From Macrolepiota albuminosa (lineage: Eukaryota > Basidiomycota > Agaricomycetes > Agaricales > Agaricaceae), in NCBI GenBank assembly GCA_027475525.1, contig JAMWFC010000114.1, positions 248,001 through 312,000 on the forward strand: a stretch of DNA of 64,000 nt, read 5' to 3'. Below the pieces are notes generated by a model. That model was not told where the DNA came from. It saw only the letters and a list, made by a program, of their open reading frames with translations, and did not search any database. Shown piece after piece: positions 1-13,232 of this stretch. Made by a program: the position numbers and the translations under genes. Numbering within the stretch: position 1 is the stretch's first letter; the number at the start of each line of letters is the position of its first letter.

Positions 1-1787
1 GAAGTCTCATCCCTGAGGCTGAAGTGTAAAGTCATCACGATGTCTCACACGATGATTAAATGACGTTGGAAGGATGTTTATGCACATCCACATTCCTTTA
101 TGGCACGAAACTTAACCTGACCGAATTTTCTATGATCTATCTCATAGTAGGTACATTCTGATATACTCAGAATGTGCCTATAATGATAAGACCTCAATGA
201 ATAGTAGTACTACAGCCGTTTGTCCACAAAATGGTAGAGGGTAGTAGTAACTTCAAAACTTTGGTGAATCCTGAAAAAAGGGGGGAAATCATGAAAATTG
301 TGCAACTGACTCCTTTTGATGAGCTGGTTAATGCCCCGAAATTTGAGAAAAGATTAACTTGAAGGAGAGATTGAAGCAGGAAATTTAGCCACTGAAAATT
401 TACATCAGACAATTTCACATCGTTTCTGGTTAGACAAAGGTAAAGTTAGACACATCATCCAGTGACCGTAATCAATTGGTGCTCATGACTCTGGAAGTTT
501 AACAGAGTCTAATCTTGATTGTGCTTAGATGCCATGGATGCAATTTTTTTTTCCGAAATTCAATTGTGAGCTTAACCTAAATGAACTGGTGTATAGATGT
601 TCAGTTGGCTTATTCATAGAAATATACACTATTCAATATTTGATATTGGGAAATTGATATGTGCCAAAGTGTTTCAGCTGAAAGATGAAGATGCACAGAG
701 GATACAAACCAGAAACTATAAGTGACATGACAATTACACGTTAATGTGTACTGCAATCCCTTCTCTCCAACACTCCCCCAGACTTGCAGCACATCACTTG
801 CAGAGGGCAGAACAGAGTTTGTGGTGTTAGGGTTGTGCTAGTGGCTTACTAAATAGATGGCAATGTTGTTGGTGCTTGTCAGGTTCTATTGATGATGGGG
901 GCTTACTAGGTGGACCCAATGTCTGCAGAGGCTATTCCAAACCTATTAGACTTGTGAGGGAAGTGTGGGATTCCTTAAAGGATGGATAATCTCTAGAAAC
1001 ATAGTACAATGGTCCCAGAAGTAAGTGCAGGGAGTTATTGTAATGACAGGTTATTAAGCAGTGATGTGACATAAGTCAAAAGAATTTAAACTAGTTATAG
1101 TTAATCAGAAAAACTCTATCATTTTGGTGGTTGGTTCTTTGTATTTATAGTAGGTAGTATTTGTATAGGACAAATAGAAATTGAGTCAAGTGAAAATTGT
1201 AAGTGAGTAAATTTTAGAAGGCAGCATGGGAAAGTAACATACTGGTAAAAATAGTTCTAGTCAATTACAGGTAAATCTATGTGATTGTGGCTGTGCAGTG
1301 GGCCTAGAATCTTGCTGCCACAGTTATGAGGTCTCTGAAGTATTGGGGCCAGAGTCAACAGAGTTGAGTAGATGGAAAGAAGCTGAGAAAAGAACCAAAA
1401 AAGACTTGACAGAAATTCACAAAAGCTTTGGAAAGGTTTGAGAGTGAGCATAGTGTAACATAATACCTCATTGAGGTGCTATTATTTCTTATTACTATAA
1501 TTTTTTATAGATATATTTAATTACTTATTATTCTACAGTACTCATGTAGATGTTTATATATATTCAAGACATACTTTTCCAACTGACACTACATACAGAG
1601 AATCAACCAATTTGGCATATTCTGTAGTATATATGAGTGAAAATGGAGAAGTGACTGTATACTTGGGATCATATCTGCAGGATGTGCAATCAGTGACATG
1701 GAAGGTGGGCATGATGTGTGATGGCCGCAAGATAGCCAGGTGATCAGAACTGTGCATGATGGCAGGTGTAACCCAGGATGCTGATAT

Positions 1788-2606
1788 CAGGGGATTCCTC
1801 ATTTCTTCTTTCTTTTACTCTGTATTTCTTCTCTCTTTATCTATCTATTTTCATATTTCTTCTGCCATTCTTTCACTTTACTGTTTCTATTCTTTCAACA
1901 CTATCTATTAGTACTACTTTTAGCCTTTGAGGTGCTCTGGTTCTTTAGCTATCATTTGGACAAGTGTGGCCCTTCAACATTGCATACAGACTGCTTACAT
2001 AAGCTGGAGTTTGCCTTTCTGACTTTTAAAGTTCAGAGTTTTCCTGTCTTATTTGTGCAATTTTTTGTTTAGGCAATTTTTGAGTTTTTTAAAGTTTTGT
2101 TGTAAACAGTATATACTCTAATGTACTAACAACATCATAATAACTACTCACTTGGCAGAGGAAGATACAAAGAGATAAACAGTATATACTCTAATATACT
2201 AACAACATCATAATAACTACTCACTTGGCAGAGGGAGATCCAAAGAGAACAAGTATAGAGATTTCCTATGCTAGGATTGACACTTCTGGGGCTTCTGAAG
2301 CATGGGAAACAACTGTACAGGACAACAAAACCTTAAAAAACTTGAAAATTGACTAAACAAACAATTGCACAAATAAGAGGCAAACTCTGGCTTATGTAAG
2401 CAGTCTGTATGCAGTGTTGAAGGGCCATACTTGTCTGAATGATAGCTAAAGAATCAGAGCACCTCAGAGACTGAAAGTAGTACTAATAGATAGTGCTGAA
2501 AGAATAGAAGCAGTAAGATAAAAGAATGACAAAAGAAATAAGAAAATGAATGAAGGGAGAATGGAGGAATAAGGAATGAACAAGAGAAGGAATGAGGAGT
2601 CCCCTG
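1788..2606. repeat. Fold-back (inverted) repeat with about 300-bp arms
   Basis: The left arm (about 1788-2103) is the diverged reverse complement of the right arm (about 2322-2606). The outer ends, near 1788-1800 and 2590-2606, and the inner ends, near 2085-2103 and 2322-2345, both match. The roughly 220-bp spacer contains a 73-bp tandem repeat. Such a structure is typical of fold-back or MITE-like DNA elements, or of two head-to-head copies of one repeat. No transposase is visible. Confidence 0.6.
2104..2249. repeat. Tandem repeat, period 73 bp, two diverged copies
   Basis: A block beginning at 2104 recurs at 2177 with several substitutions, so this is a genuine diverged duplication rather than an exact copy. 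It lies in the spacer of the fold-back repeat. Confidence 0.65.
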
Positions 2607-5250
2607 ACAATAGCCTCTAGAAATTGCCTTTACAGCTAATTATAGGAATGATGGTTGTGATAGCAGCTAGTCCCAGGGTCTATAGACAAGAGGTGATTGA
2701 GGTGATAGGCATGATGGTGTGACTGATGCACATGATAACAGTGATGGCAGGCATGATAGCACAGTTAAGTTGCATGGCTGAGGTTTGGTGAAGGGGTTTA
2801 AAAGTGGCTCTAGGGATGTTCCAGGATAGATCCTGAAGTAGGAGAATTGTGACAGTTGTGTCTGGAAACAGCATTGTCTGAGAACAACATACCAGTCTAC
2901 AGAATGTTGAATATTATTCTGTCAAAAGATCTTAGCAACATTTCACAAATAATTTCTCATTTTTGCAATTGCATTATATAAACTATACATAGCTGCTACT
3001 AATAAAAGTGTATATTTGCACACTAACCTTTATTGCTCCTCAATCATTGCTTAATTGTTGGATCTACAAATATCAATAATGAACAATTGCAGTTTTTCAT
3101 TTTGTAATCATTCACATGGAGTTCAACAAAGAAAGTTGAACTCCAAGTGAGCACATAGTATTATTTTGTCCATACAACACATAATACAACTTTTTTCATT
3201 GAATTAAGTCAAGATTTAATTGTTACTTGCCTGTGCTGACTGCAACCTTTCTTGTGCACATCTGAGATGTCTGTTCATCAACTACTTACAACAGGCAATC
3301 ACAGAATATTATAGCACTATTAGCTCTATCAGGTGTCATCCTTATAAGCACTCTTTATATTCAAAGTTGCTTACTCTTTCTTTCTCTCTTATATCATTTA
3401 CAGCATCAGCTATAAATGCACCAACAGTACTGAGCTACTTTTGAGCATCATTATTAGCATTAAGTAATATCAGATACTAAGGTAGAATGCCAAGCTGTCA
3501 GTGCAAAACTTCATTGTTCCTCAAGTTCTAAGTGATTAGCTGATTAAAAGAAAAAGTACTAATTAATTGATGTCATTGGTCTTCTATCATTTTATTAATT
3601 GTCAATATTATCTGTGATGTCAAAAGTCTGTTGCAATATGAAGCTATTGAATTCTATATTACTGCTGGCACCAGATTATGTTGCCATTGAGAAAAGTAGA
3701 AAAAAAGCTGTCATAATATTTCTTCATTTTGAAAAGAAAAAGGCACTTTTTTTTGTTGAATCACTTTTTCTGTTAGAAATTAATACATTGGAAATGACAT
3801 AACAGCTTTTTTTACAGTTCTTTCATTAGAAACACCTTCCAGTATCAGCAGTGTATGCAGCTATTTTTATCACAATAGGTCAGACTTTAAAAATTGTATC
3901 AATGCCTCAGCAATCTTTTATGTCAATAGCAAAGATACATCTTCTTTGAGATACTCTTTTAGCCCAGTAGCTGAGTACACTACAAAGCTAAGATAGTTGA
4001 GCTTCTACTTGCTTTTATCTTTTCAGTACCAACTCAAAAATCTTATTATTGCAAGTAGTAACAGCCAAGTAATAATTTATTCACTCAACAATCAACACTC
4101 TATCTCTTCAACAAGCTACATGACATAGCCAAGACTTTTTACAGAAAGCAATAGCATCTGTTTAACATGTTCTGCAAGCATTTCATAGCAAATGTGGATA
4201 AAAGGCAAATACTATGCTTTATGTCAGGAGACTGGTTTTCAGACTGTGTCCAACTCTATTCCAAGCTTAGTTCAATAATACACCCACTCTGAACACATTC
4301 AAATAACTGCTTGGCCCAACAAGACTCAATTTAGAAGTATTTCTACAATAGAAAGAAAATCTTTTTGGTCAAATCTCAGATGTTTACAAAGAGTTATGGG
4401 AATTAAAGAATAATGAATATGACTCTATACTCTCAAAACCAAAACCAAAAATATCTATAGCTTATTACATATTACCATCAGAAATAAATTATAAATTGAA
4501 AGAGCCTAAAGAAATATCAGATAAAAATATCTATCCTCTTTTGTCTTCTAATAGCCAGCTTTGATAAGTCATATGCATGGATCTTACTCAGCATCAATTA
4601 TTGTTAGTCATATTTCATCATATACTAGGGCCCAATTAGTTAAACAGTATTAATAATAATACAGCCACCAATATAATATATAAAAGCAGCTTGTGGATAG
4701 AATATCTCCAGGCTGAACAATAGCAGTGTTTTTCTGGCCTACATACTGAACATACTGTAAGCTGTCTAGCAATGTCCAACTGATTGTTTAGCCTTGCTAG
4801 TCCTTTGCCTGACTCTTGCTTGCTTCTATGCCTGCTCAACTCCTGCTTGTCACTGATGCTCACTGGCTCTGTGGAAGGAGTTCTACAGATGTTAAGTGTT
4901 CTTCTTACACCTTAGTTGAGTTATTTACTTTTAAATTTATTAAATGCCAGGTCATGAAGACTTTGCTCTTAATAAACATGCTAATAAACTATCAAAGAAA
5001 GCTATACAAAATCTCTTTAGCTTTGCCAACTGTCTTGCCACCTACTTGCACTTGAAGCTCCTCTCTCTCAGCATCCCAGCAATCCCTTCTTGTAGCCATG
5101 CAAGTTACTGCTAGAAGAAGTCAATCTATGCATCCATACTCTGCTCACTTGACAAGATGTTCTTTTTTAAAGACTACATGCATTTTATCTCAGGCCTCAA
5201 CTGGTGCCAATTAACCTTGTTTAGACAGCTTTGCATGAGTCACTTTTTGC

Positions 5251-5690
5251 CAGGGACTCCTTATTTCTTCCTTCTTCCTTCCTTCATTTCCTTATTTCTT
5301 TCTTTCTTTTCCCACCTTACTACTTCTATTCTTTTAACAGTACTACTTCCAGCCTCTGAGATATTCTAGTTCTCTAGTTATTATTTAGACAAGTGTGGCA
5401 CCTTCAGCAATGCCCACAGATAGCCTACATAAGCTGGAGTTTTCCTGCCTTGCTTGTGTAATTACTTATTTAGGCAGTTTCTGAGTTTTTACTGTTTTAT
5501 TGTTCTGTACAGTTGTTTTGAGGCCCTAGAAGCATCAGTCCTGGCATAGGCAATCTCTAGACTTGTTCTCTTTGGATTTTTCTCTGCCAGATAAGTAGTT
5601 ATTCTAGACTTGTTCTCTTTGGATTTTTCTCTGCCAGATGAGTAGTTATTGTAATATTGTTGACACATACTCTAATATACTTTGATCTCC
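5251..5690. repeat. Third dispersed copy of the fold-back repeat arm plus spacer
   Basis: Sequence from about 5251 matches the left arm of the 1788-2606 repeat and continues into the complement of its spacer, so it aligns with the reverse complement of about 2170-2606. It includes a 47-bp tandem duplication (starts near 5557 and 5604). This shows the sequence belongs to a multi-copy repeat family. Confidence 0.55.
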
Positions 5691-6950
5691 CTCTGCCAGC
5701 TGTGTGACTGAGCTATAGCCTCCAGAGGTTGCCCTTACACCTTTTACTAACAATACTTCTTCTGCATAAGAAGATCAGAATTGTGCTAGCCTTCCTATTA
5801 AAACTGTTTACTACTTCTTGCTTAAATACCTGATATCTGAAATACAACTACAAATATTGTTTGTACTTTATGTACTTTGTATACTTTGTATGCTCTCTGA
5901 AATGTAAAACTGAGTCTCTTCAATTTTTTTTCAGCTTTTGCAGGCCTTAAGCAAATCTTCATATACATCAGATAACTAAGCACTTTTTGAAATTTTTCAA
6001 CTCTACCAATCTCCAAACTCCTCTATAGAGGGCCCGCCCATATTATTGAGCAAGTTGCAACTTCCATGCTTACAATGCCATCAATTACAATTAAATCCAC
6101 CTTCTCTCTTTATTATTATAGCACTTGGCTTAAGGCCTGCTAAGCTACTAACTCATTACAGCTTAAGATAGAACACTGCTTATCCTACTAATAATAATAG
6201 TAATATTAATGTAAATAAACCAGAAGAATCTCAAGCATTACTTCAAAGAAGAAAACTTGTATATTAGTAAATAGCTATGTTACTTGATATACAAAAATAA
6301 AACCAAATCAACAATTTTAACAGAATGTTTTGTGCAAAAGTAAACCTATGCAAAACAACACATATCAACTTTTTCTAAGCATTAGTTGTTCATCAGTGAT
6401 AAACTTGATAAACTATTTATAAAAAAAAGTAAACAATTGAAAATATTACCTATCACCTATCAATAAAGCTTGAGAAGAGCATAGAGAACAATCATTGTTA
6501 GGGAAAAAAAACAAGGACTGAGAAAGAGAAAAAAAAATCAAATGAGATTTTCTAATAGCTTAGTTTAGTCCTAGTTAAATCTAATTACTAGACTCTAATT
6601 ATTTGCCCTGTTGGACTCATTTATACATATAGAATGTTAGTAAGTAGACTAAGTGATGCATATATATATATATATATTAGCTAAAATAGAATGAATCACT
6701 CACCTGGTATGAAGCAGGCATTCCTGCATTCTTTATATCTAATAGTGATGATACACCAACCACCAAAATCAACCAGACTACTCCTGCTTTTTTTTTTCAA
6801 ATTTCAAGTTTCAAGTTTCAAGCTTATACATCAAAGGTTTAAGAGTTTTCAAGGAGTTCAAAGGATTCATAATAACAACACTTTGACTTCCACCAGAGCA
6901 TGTAAAAATTCAAGAGTTAGTGATTATAAGCATTTTTGAAAGAAGGGTGT

Positions 6951-8345
6951 GTTTTTTTTTCAGTTACAGTCATCCAGGCACTCCTCAGGGAGCAATCGAG
7001 GAAGGAATTCCCTCACTTCCTTGTGGCATAAGGGATGAGAAAGAAGTTGAGAATGAAGGAACAACAGAATAATAACACTCAGTACACCTTCGCTTTCACC
7101 TTTCCATTTACCTACCAAAAAAAGAAAACCAAAGCCATCCATGGCCATAGCCATGCCCACAATCCCATCCCATCCCATCACACGTCCAACCTGAAACGCA
7201 AACAAAAAGAAAACGGCAACAACAAAAAGAAAAGAAAAAAGAAGAGAAGAAGAGAAGAGAAGAAGAGAAGAGAAGACAGCGTGGATACTCCCATCGCGAA
7301 GCATACAGCCATACACGATCGCAGTTCTCTTCTTCAATGAGGAGGAATGAGGAATGAGGATGGAAACAAAAACAACCGTGCGTTTGGGAGCAAACGGCGC
7401 GACGCGAGACGTGAAACAGGGCCGTTGCGTTTTGGGTTTGGGTGTCGTGACGACCCATGCGTGTGCGTGTGCGTGGGAGTGGGAGCGCGAGCGCGAGCGC
7501 GAGATTGATTTGGATCAGAGTCTGAGTCCGAGTCCGCTAATAACTAGTACTAGTATGGAGCTGTGGAGAGCTGTGGAGGCGGAGTCCTGTGGAGTGAGTG
7601 CTGTGGAGGTGGAGTGCTGTGGAGTATGGCCAGGGATGTGATGGCTATGTAGGAGTGAGTGTGCAACAACGTGATTGCGAGAGCGGACACCGTTTGTTTG
7701 GAGTTTTTTTTTTTTGTGGTTTAAAAATAATATGCAGATTAGCGTAAAGGTTTGTTGGTTGGTTAGGTTGTGTCAGATTGATTGGATTTGATAGATGTGG
7801 TTTTTGTTTGGCGTGAGAGGATGAGGGATGCGTTTTAGGTTGCCGACGCCGACGACTACGGCGGCGGCGGCGGTGTGGTTTCTGGATCCCTTGATCCTGG
7901 ATCAGGTTTTTTTTGTTGTGGGTGAGCTCATGGATGGATGGATGGATTCGGACCACGAGCCACGAGGCGTGCGTGGATCGTTTGTTTGGTTGGAAGGGAG
8001 TGGTCGACCGCGAAGCCGTGCAGATCATCTGGAGCTAGCTGATCCGGTCGCGTGGCAGTTCATAAATGGTTTGTTCGCTCCCCGAGTATAGGATAGCTAT
8101 TTGTTACATTGGCTCATCAGATTTTGCCTAAACCCGAGAAGGGAGGGTTTGTTGAGAGCAGGGATCGTTGTTGGTCAAGCGACTCCGAGACGGAATTTTT
8201 GTATGGCCGGAAGGGTGCGGAAAGAGGGAGGTATGGCACGTGTGGGGGCGAAGAGGGGGCCATGGTTGTTGATGATCGGAGGCGGGGCGGAATAGGCCGG
8301 AAGATTTAATCGTTTCTTATGCACACGAGTGGCCGAGTCCCCACA
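6951..8345. other. Intergenic, low-complexity, no recognised gene
   Basis: Composition changes here from AT-rich to mixed, with purine-rich tracts (7230-7280), GA/GC dinucleotide runs (7480-7505) and imperfect GTGGAG repeats (7560-7630). Frames crossing it are compositionally biased and I see no conserved motif. The right part probably holds the promoter and 5' leader of the gene starting at 8346. Confidence 0.45.
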
Positions 8346-9337
8346 ATGAAAGGCTGCCTCAAGTCTGCAGTCGGCAGCTGCCTGACTCGCAAAAGCGTCG
8401 CATTCGGGGAGGAGATCAGCGAAGAGGTGTACTTTGCAGACGAGTGGGACCGGACACCGACGGAACCTGCGCGCAAGCTGACGTACCAGTGAGCAGCGAC
8501 GCAGAACGGGGGCGCGTGTTTTGGTGACTGATGACCCGACAGAGATCTGCTCGAGCTCAAGGAGATCCAACGTTCTCTGCCCCGTGCACAGCAGCTCCCT
8601 GACCCTGTCTCGGGCAACTCCCCGTCATACATCCTCGACCACGTCCCCATCGGCCTCCTGCCTCTCCTGCCCGCCCCAACTCCACGCCCCGCATCCCCGT
8701 CGACATCGTCCCCGTCGTCCCCGCGCCCCCCAGCCTGCAGGTTCCCACCACTCAGACCCCGCCAGCCCCTGCCCGCATCCACAGCCTGGGTCCCGCCACA
8801 CATGCAGCACCTGCTGCCCAAGTCTCTCCCCCCAGAACCGCCCAAACCAACATTCTCCTTCCTCCCGCTGCTCGAATCCCCATACCCTGCCTCGCGCAGC
8901 CCGTCCCCCGACCACTCCCACGACCCACCCACGCCCTCCCTCACAAACGACAGCAGCCCCCTGTCCCGCGCCTCCTCCTCGTCCCCCGAACCCGCCTTTC
9001 TATCTCTCGCAGACTCGTCGCCCGCGCCCACAACCGCATGGCACCCCTTCCGAATCACACTACCAAGCTCCCCACACCACCATGTACCCCGCCCCGCCGC
9101 AAGAACGTCATGATCCTCAATGGGATCGAGATCAGCCTCGATGATGACGACGACCACGACGATGACCACGACCACGACGTACGCGGGTCCGCGTCCGAGT
9201 CGTCCACACCACCACTGTCCATACCCCAATTCGCGTGCCAGCCGCCCGCCTCGCCGCGCCGGTGCTCCATGTCCCTCAAGACTCGCCCACCGCGCAACGT
9301 GGGGTTCGCCGACATTGCGAGCCCGTGGGCGGGGTGA
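8346..9337 (+). CDS. Proline/serine-rich protein with KSVAF and FADEWDRTP motifs (frameshifted near 9010-9035)
   Basis: The ATG at 8346 opens a short exon (8346-8488) coding for a Lys/Cys-rich start, a KSVAF segment and a conserved-looking FADEWDRTPTEPARKL block. A 54-nt GT-AG intron (8489-8542) joins it in frame to DLLELKEIQRSLPRAQQ. A long Pro/Ser-rich stretch follows, ending in an NGIEISL segment, an Asp/His run and KTRPPRNVGFADI. KSVAF fits the RVxF-type docking motif for protein phosphatase 1 (inference). Function is unknown. The frame changes between SLADSSPA and HNRMAPL near 9010-9035 in a C-rich tract, so one indel is needed to read through. An alternative in-frame ATG lies at 8319. 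Confidence 0.6.
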
Positions 9338-10985
9338 TGTCCGAGCAAGGGGGCAAGGGTGCAGTTGTGTCTATGTCGATGTCTTTTGTCGCTACCTCGG
9401 GTTGGTCTGATGCGGGCGAACGATCGCGAGTCTTCAGCGGAGCAATTCATCCACATCCCCATTCATTTTCACCTCTGGACTGTGTTAATCGTGCATGCCA
9501 TGTCCCTTCTTCCTTCTAGACTGTTTTTTTACCACACTTGCCTTACATGTGCATGGTTTCTTCTCGTCTATCACAACACACAACTCCACCACCCGCCATT
9601 GACACTTTATCCCACACACATACATACACACACACATACACTTTGTATATATCCACCCCCCCCTCGCTTTGCCTTGCCCTTGCCCTTGCCTTGTCATCTC
9701 CTTTCTCGTGTACTCTCATCCTGCTCTCGTGTCGTTTATAATCTGTTTACTGTTTACTTTACTTTACCTCTCTTGTACCCTTATTAAATCCATTTGTGTT
9801 TTGTGCTTCTCCTATCTCCTTTCTTTTTTCTGTCTCTGCCTCTTTGTCTTTGTCTTTGTCTCTGTCTCGTTGCTATCGATCTAATTATACAACACATACG
9901 TACCTTACTTACTCCACGTAATTGACCGCGCGAGTCACACTTAATCACATTTCCTGGTTTCCTGTTTCTTGTTTCTCAATTGTTGATTGTCCCTGCTGCT
10001 TTTATGTTTTTTCTCGGGTTTGTGTTTTTTTAGATGATAATTCTGATTCTAGAGTGTGCTCTGCCTTATGCATTTTTTTCTTTCTCAGTGTCCTGGCGCC
10101 AACAACTGAATATATTAACTTATTAATCAATGTAAATTCTGCAAGTACATATTGCAAGTCAAATTTTAACTATCAAATTGTAAGTCAGTGTTGTGTCGAC
10201 AACGACCTGAGGAGAGGACAATAGATGCAAGTGTATAATATAAAAGTGTTCGTACAAGTCATAAATAGTAATGTTACTCGCTCTATACAGTGAAAATCGT
10301 TTCGCGCATGACCTTGACAATGGAGAACAATATTAATACAATAAGGCACTAGAAATAACATCGGCTCCTGAGATGGGAGAGTTCAATGAATGGTAAAACT
10401 CCAAGAAATTATATTATATTATATTATATTATATTGTGGCGGGCGTCGGTTTGCGAACCGACAGACGGATAGACGCCGCGTTTGTGATTCCGATTCCAAC
10501 AAAAAACCACTCAAATCAAATTGCAGGAGGTGGTATAGTAGTAGTATTCTAGTATTCTATAGAGTTTCTCGTAACTCTCATTATCTGAGGGACGTAGTCA
10601 CCATCGATATCGATATCGATATCAACACGACGGAGACGAGAGGAAAGGAGTCCCTGATGGGTTGGTTTCATGGGTGCAGCTCACTCACTAGCTCGAGGAG
10701 GGGGTAAAATATCCCGTGCCGCATGAGTGACTTGAGTAGATCATGGTTCAAACCTATGTACGTACGGGGCACGGACGCCCAGAGCTCGTATCCGTATTAG
10801 TATGTTATGCATGTACCCATCAAGGATCGAGATCGAGACCGAGATCAAGAGCGAGACACCGTCCTCGTAAAAGCCCAGCCAGAGCGACTGACACCGCATC
10901 GTACACAAAAACCTGGAATTATATTATTACACGGGGCAGGGGTGAGTTAGCAGGGTGGTTCGAATCGATGGCTCTGCTCGTAGTG
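9338..10985. other. Intergenic region with microsatellites
   Basis: No coding sequence is recognised. It holds a pyrimidine-rich tract (about 9590-9880), an (ATATT)n run near 10407-10436, an (ATCGAT)n-like run near 10598-10622 and a GA/CGAGAT-rich stretch near 10825-10860. The left part is probably the 3' UTR of the preceding gene. Confidence 0.4.
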
Positions 10986-10989
10986 CATA

Positions 10990-12390
10990 GTGGTAGATAA
11001 GACTTACGTGATGTCGTCCGACATGTGGAGAAGGATGGAATATCCATGGATGGGGCGCTAGGTGTTTCTTGGATCTGTCGTCGAGGAATCGATTGGGATC
11101 GAAGATGTCGGCTGCGCGCGCGCGTGTGTGAGTGAGTGAGCCTCTGCTATTGAGGATACCGCCCTCTTAGACGTTTGCTTACCGTCAGGACCCCATAGTT
11201 CCGGGGAAGTGTGAAGCGCGTGAGGGGAAAAGTATATCCTATCATAGGGCCGTAAGTCGACGTGTATGTAGAGAAGACGATCAGAAAGAAACGCGTACCG
11301 TGTGTGTGCTGGTATGTGTGTATAGTTCGTTCCATCTGTGCAAGGCCACGTCGCGTCGTTCACGCTTCGCCTAAAATGGGAAAGATACAACAACAACAAT
11401 AACAGTGAAAAGGTACTCTTCGTGGTGTCCTGTGCACTTTTACCGTAGAGAATAGTCACTTGGAGAACTGCGTGCATACTGATTAAGATTACATATCACG
11501 GGAAAACGGACGGCTCACATCGGGGGTATCAACCGTATAGTTTCTAGCGGGGTCATAAATGGAAATCAGTTAGGAGTGGGAGATATAGCCCAGACTCGTT
11601 ACCATTAATTGTGGCTTTAAGGAAGCTGAGGTCCACCACGCCCTGTGTCTCACACACTGCAAGGTTCTCAATGACCTCGCATCGTAGTTGATCCATGACG
11701 CGCGGGTTCGCAGCGAGATACCCAATGAGATGTGTCAAAACGCGAAAAGTCTGTTTACCGGTGAGCGGTGAGTACATTGCATGAACCCACCTAGACGGAA
11801 AAGACTTGCGTTTGACCACATGGGGAGTAGGATATCGAGGATGGTATGCCGTATCAACGCGGGCTCTACACGGGTCCAAAATAAGCGTTGGATCGGAAGA
11901 AGGATAAATCCGATAGATAGCTGCCTAGTTCCAAGTCAACGAGGTGCCCCAGTAGGGTTTCCAATTCCAACTCATGCGGGACCGCGGGACCGCTCGAGTA
12001 CGTCACCCCAGCGCCTTTCATGCCTTTCTTACAAACCCTATCTTGAATGAGGCGGTCGAGGTGGCGATTGATCACCGCGCGCGGCCCCTTCGTCTTGTCA
12101 TGCCATGGGAAAATGCCGTGGAGAGTCGACCACCGTCCGGAGATCGTAAGTGCGGAAACCGTCGTGTGTAATTCATAGAGAGCGTCTGAGAAATCCTCGT
12201 CCTCTTTGAGCGGACAGTTGGGCTTCCTACGTGTCCGCAGAGGACGGAAATGGCGGATCCGAGAGTGTATTGGCGGACTGCGTCCTACAGACCTCGGTAT
12301 CAGATTCTCCGTTTGTTTGGAATGCCGTGAAATGTGGAAGACGGACCTCAAGGCCGAATTTGGCTTCATGAGCGGATAGTCTCGAGGTCA
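10990..12390 (-). pseudogene. Cytochrome P450 remnant (decayed)
   Basis: Reading the minus strand gives pieces in P450 order. A segment like the F-G region (DDKTKGP-type, in FPWHDKTKGPRAVI) lies near 12070-12160. The helix I-J region, with THLIGYLAANPRVMDQLR, lies near 11640-11730, followed by FLKATIN near 11615 as expected before the ExxR helix. A PERF-like stretch, with YTHIPAHTRY, SPELWGPDG and FDPNRFLDDRSKK, lies near 11050-11330. The AGxDTT helix I signature and a clean FxxGxRxCxG haem loop are not visible, frames change several times, and no N-terminal membrane anchor is found. It resembles basidiomycete CYP63-like enzymes and is probably nonfunctional, though some breaks may be introns or sequencing indels. 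Confidence 0.5.
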
Positions 12391-13232
12391 TGGAACGAGC
12401 ATGGCAAGTATCGTTGCTATATGGGCCTCACGATATCTGCGAAAGAACGGTTGTATTACATTTCGTCGTAGCCTGTGAGAGAAACAAATCATTTTTTATA
12501 TACATGCCAGATTTCTTGGGGGTCGTGCCGTACGTCTCTGCGAGGATGGATTAAGAACAGCGCTATATAATGTGAAAAGGCAGACCACTAATGGACGTCT
12601 TGCAACGTCGTCTTGAATAGTTTCAGCTCAACAGCTTCGTTTTGAGTGGTTGACTGGCCTCCTGACCTTGTAGATAGTTATGAGGATCCAGTGCAAGAAC
12701 TATCCTGAGCTGCTCAAAAGAAGTAATCGTAACCTTCCTTCCTTCAAGAAAAACAGAAACTTTGTCCTCCGTCCAGCTTAAAACGCGACCAAGATCGACT
12801 TTGGTTCAAGTAATGGACCGATGACGCGCTCTCTGCTGAAACGGATAATGTCGACCACCCACACCTCATTGGTGTCGGTCGTGCACACATGAAGGTAGTA
12901 GTTGTGCTGTTGCAGGGACTTGGGAGGGCGTTTCACACCAGAATAGGAGGCGAAAGTTTCAGCGACCGCCTAGACAGACCAGAAGTCGATCTATATTAAG
13001 ACGCCTAGTACCCAAGATCCGTTACAATAGGCTCTCAGTCTTGCCCCACTATCCCACAGATGTCACAGAGAGTTGCGCGCTGGAAAGCATGTTTTGATTG
13101 ATATGCAATGACTGGCGAGGAGGTAAGAGGCTAGATCTGGCGAGAGTGGTGATCTATTGATGGAAAGACGGAAACATAAGTGCGGTTACAATACTTTTGG
13201 CCTTTCAGTTCGCCTTCAACCTCTCCACCACT
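12391..13232. other. Unassigned region upstream of HEM13
   Basis: On the minus strand, about 12640-12990 reads as short coding-like pieces (VWVVDIIRFSRERVIGP, then VLSWTEDKVSVFLEGR and QLRIVLALDPHNYLQG) that need one frame change. I do not recognise a family; it may be a fragment of an unrelated gene. The stretch 13100-13232 next to HEM13 probably carries its promoter and leader. Confidence 0.3.

Larger units (their letters stand above)
1..6950. other. AT-rich, CpG-poor repeat-derived region, no intact gene
   Basis: This stretch is clearly richer in A/T than the rest of the window and CpG dinucleotides are scarce, while TpG and CpA are common. Open frames are short and resemble no family I recognise. 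It contains a fold-back repeat (1788-2606), small tandem repeats, a related repeat copy at 5251-5690 and a (TA)n tract near 6660-6680. The composition matches old transposon sequence decayed by deamination of methylated CpG. The parent elements cannot be named from sequence reading. Confidence 0.6.

Noticed and set aside
8306..9229. 307-codon minus-strand frame
   Set aside because: Antisense shadow of the GC-rich 8346-9337 gene; composition is Gly/Arg-biased and has no motif.
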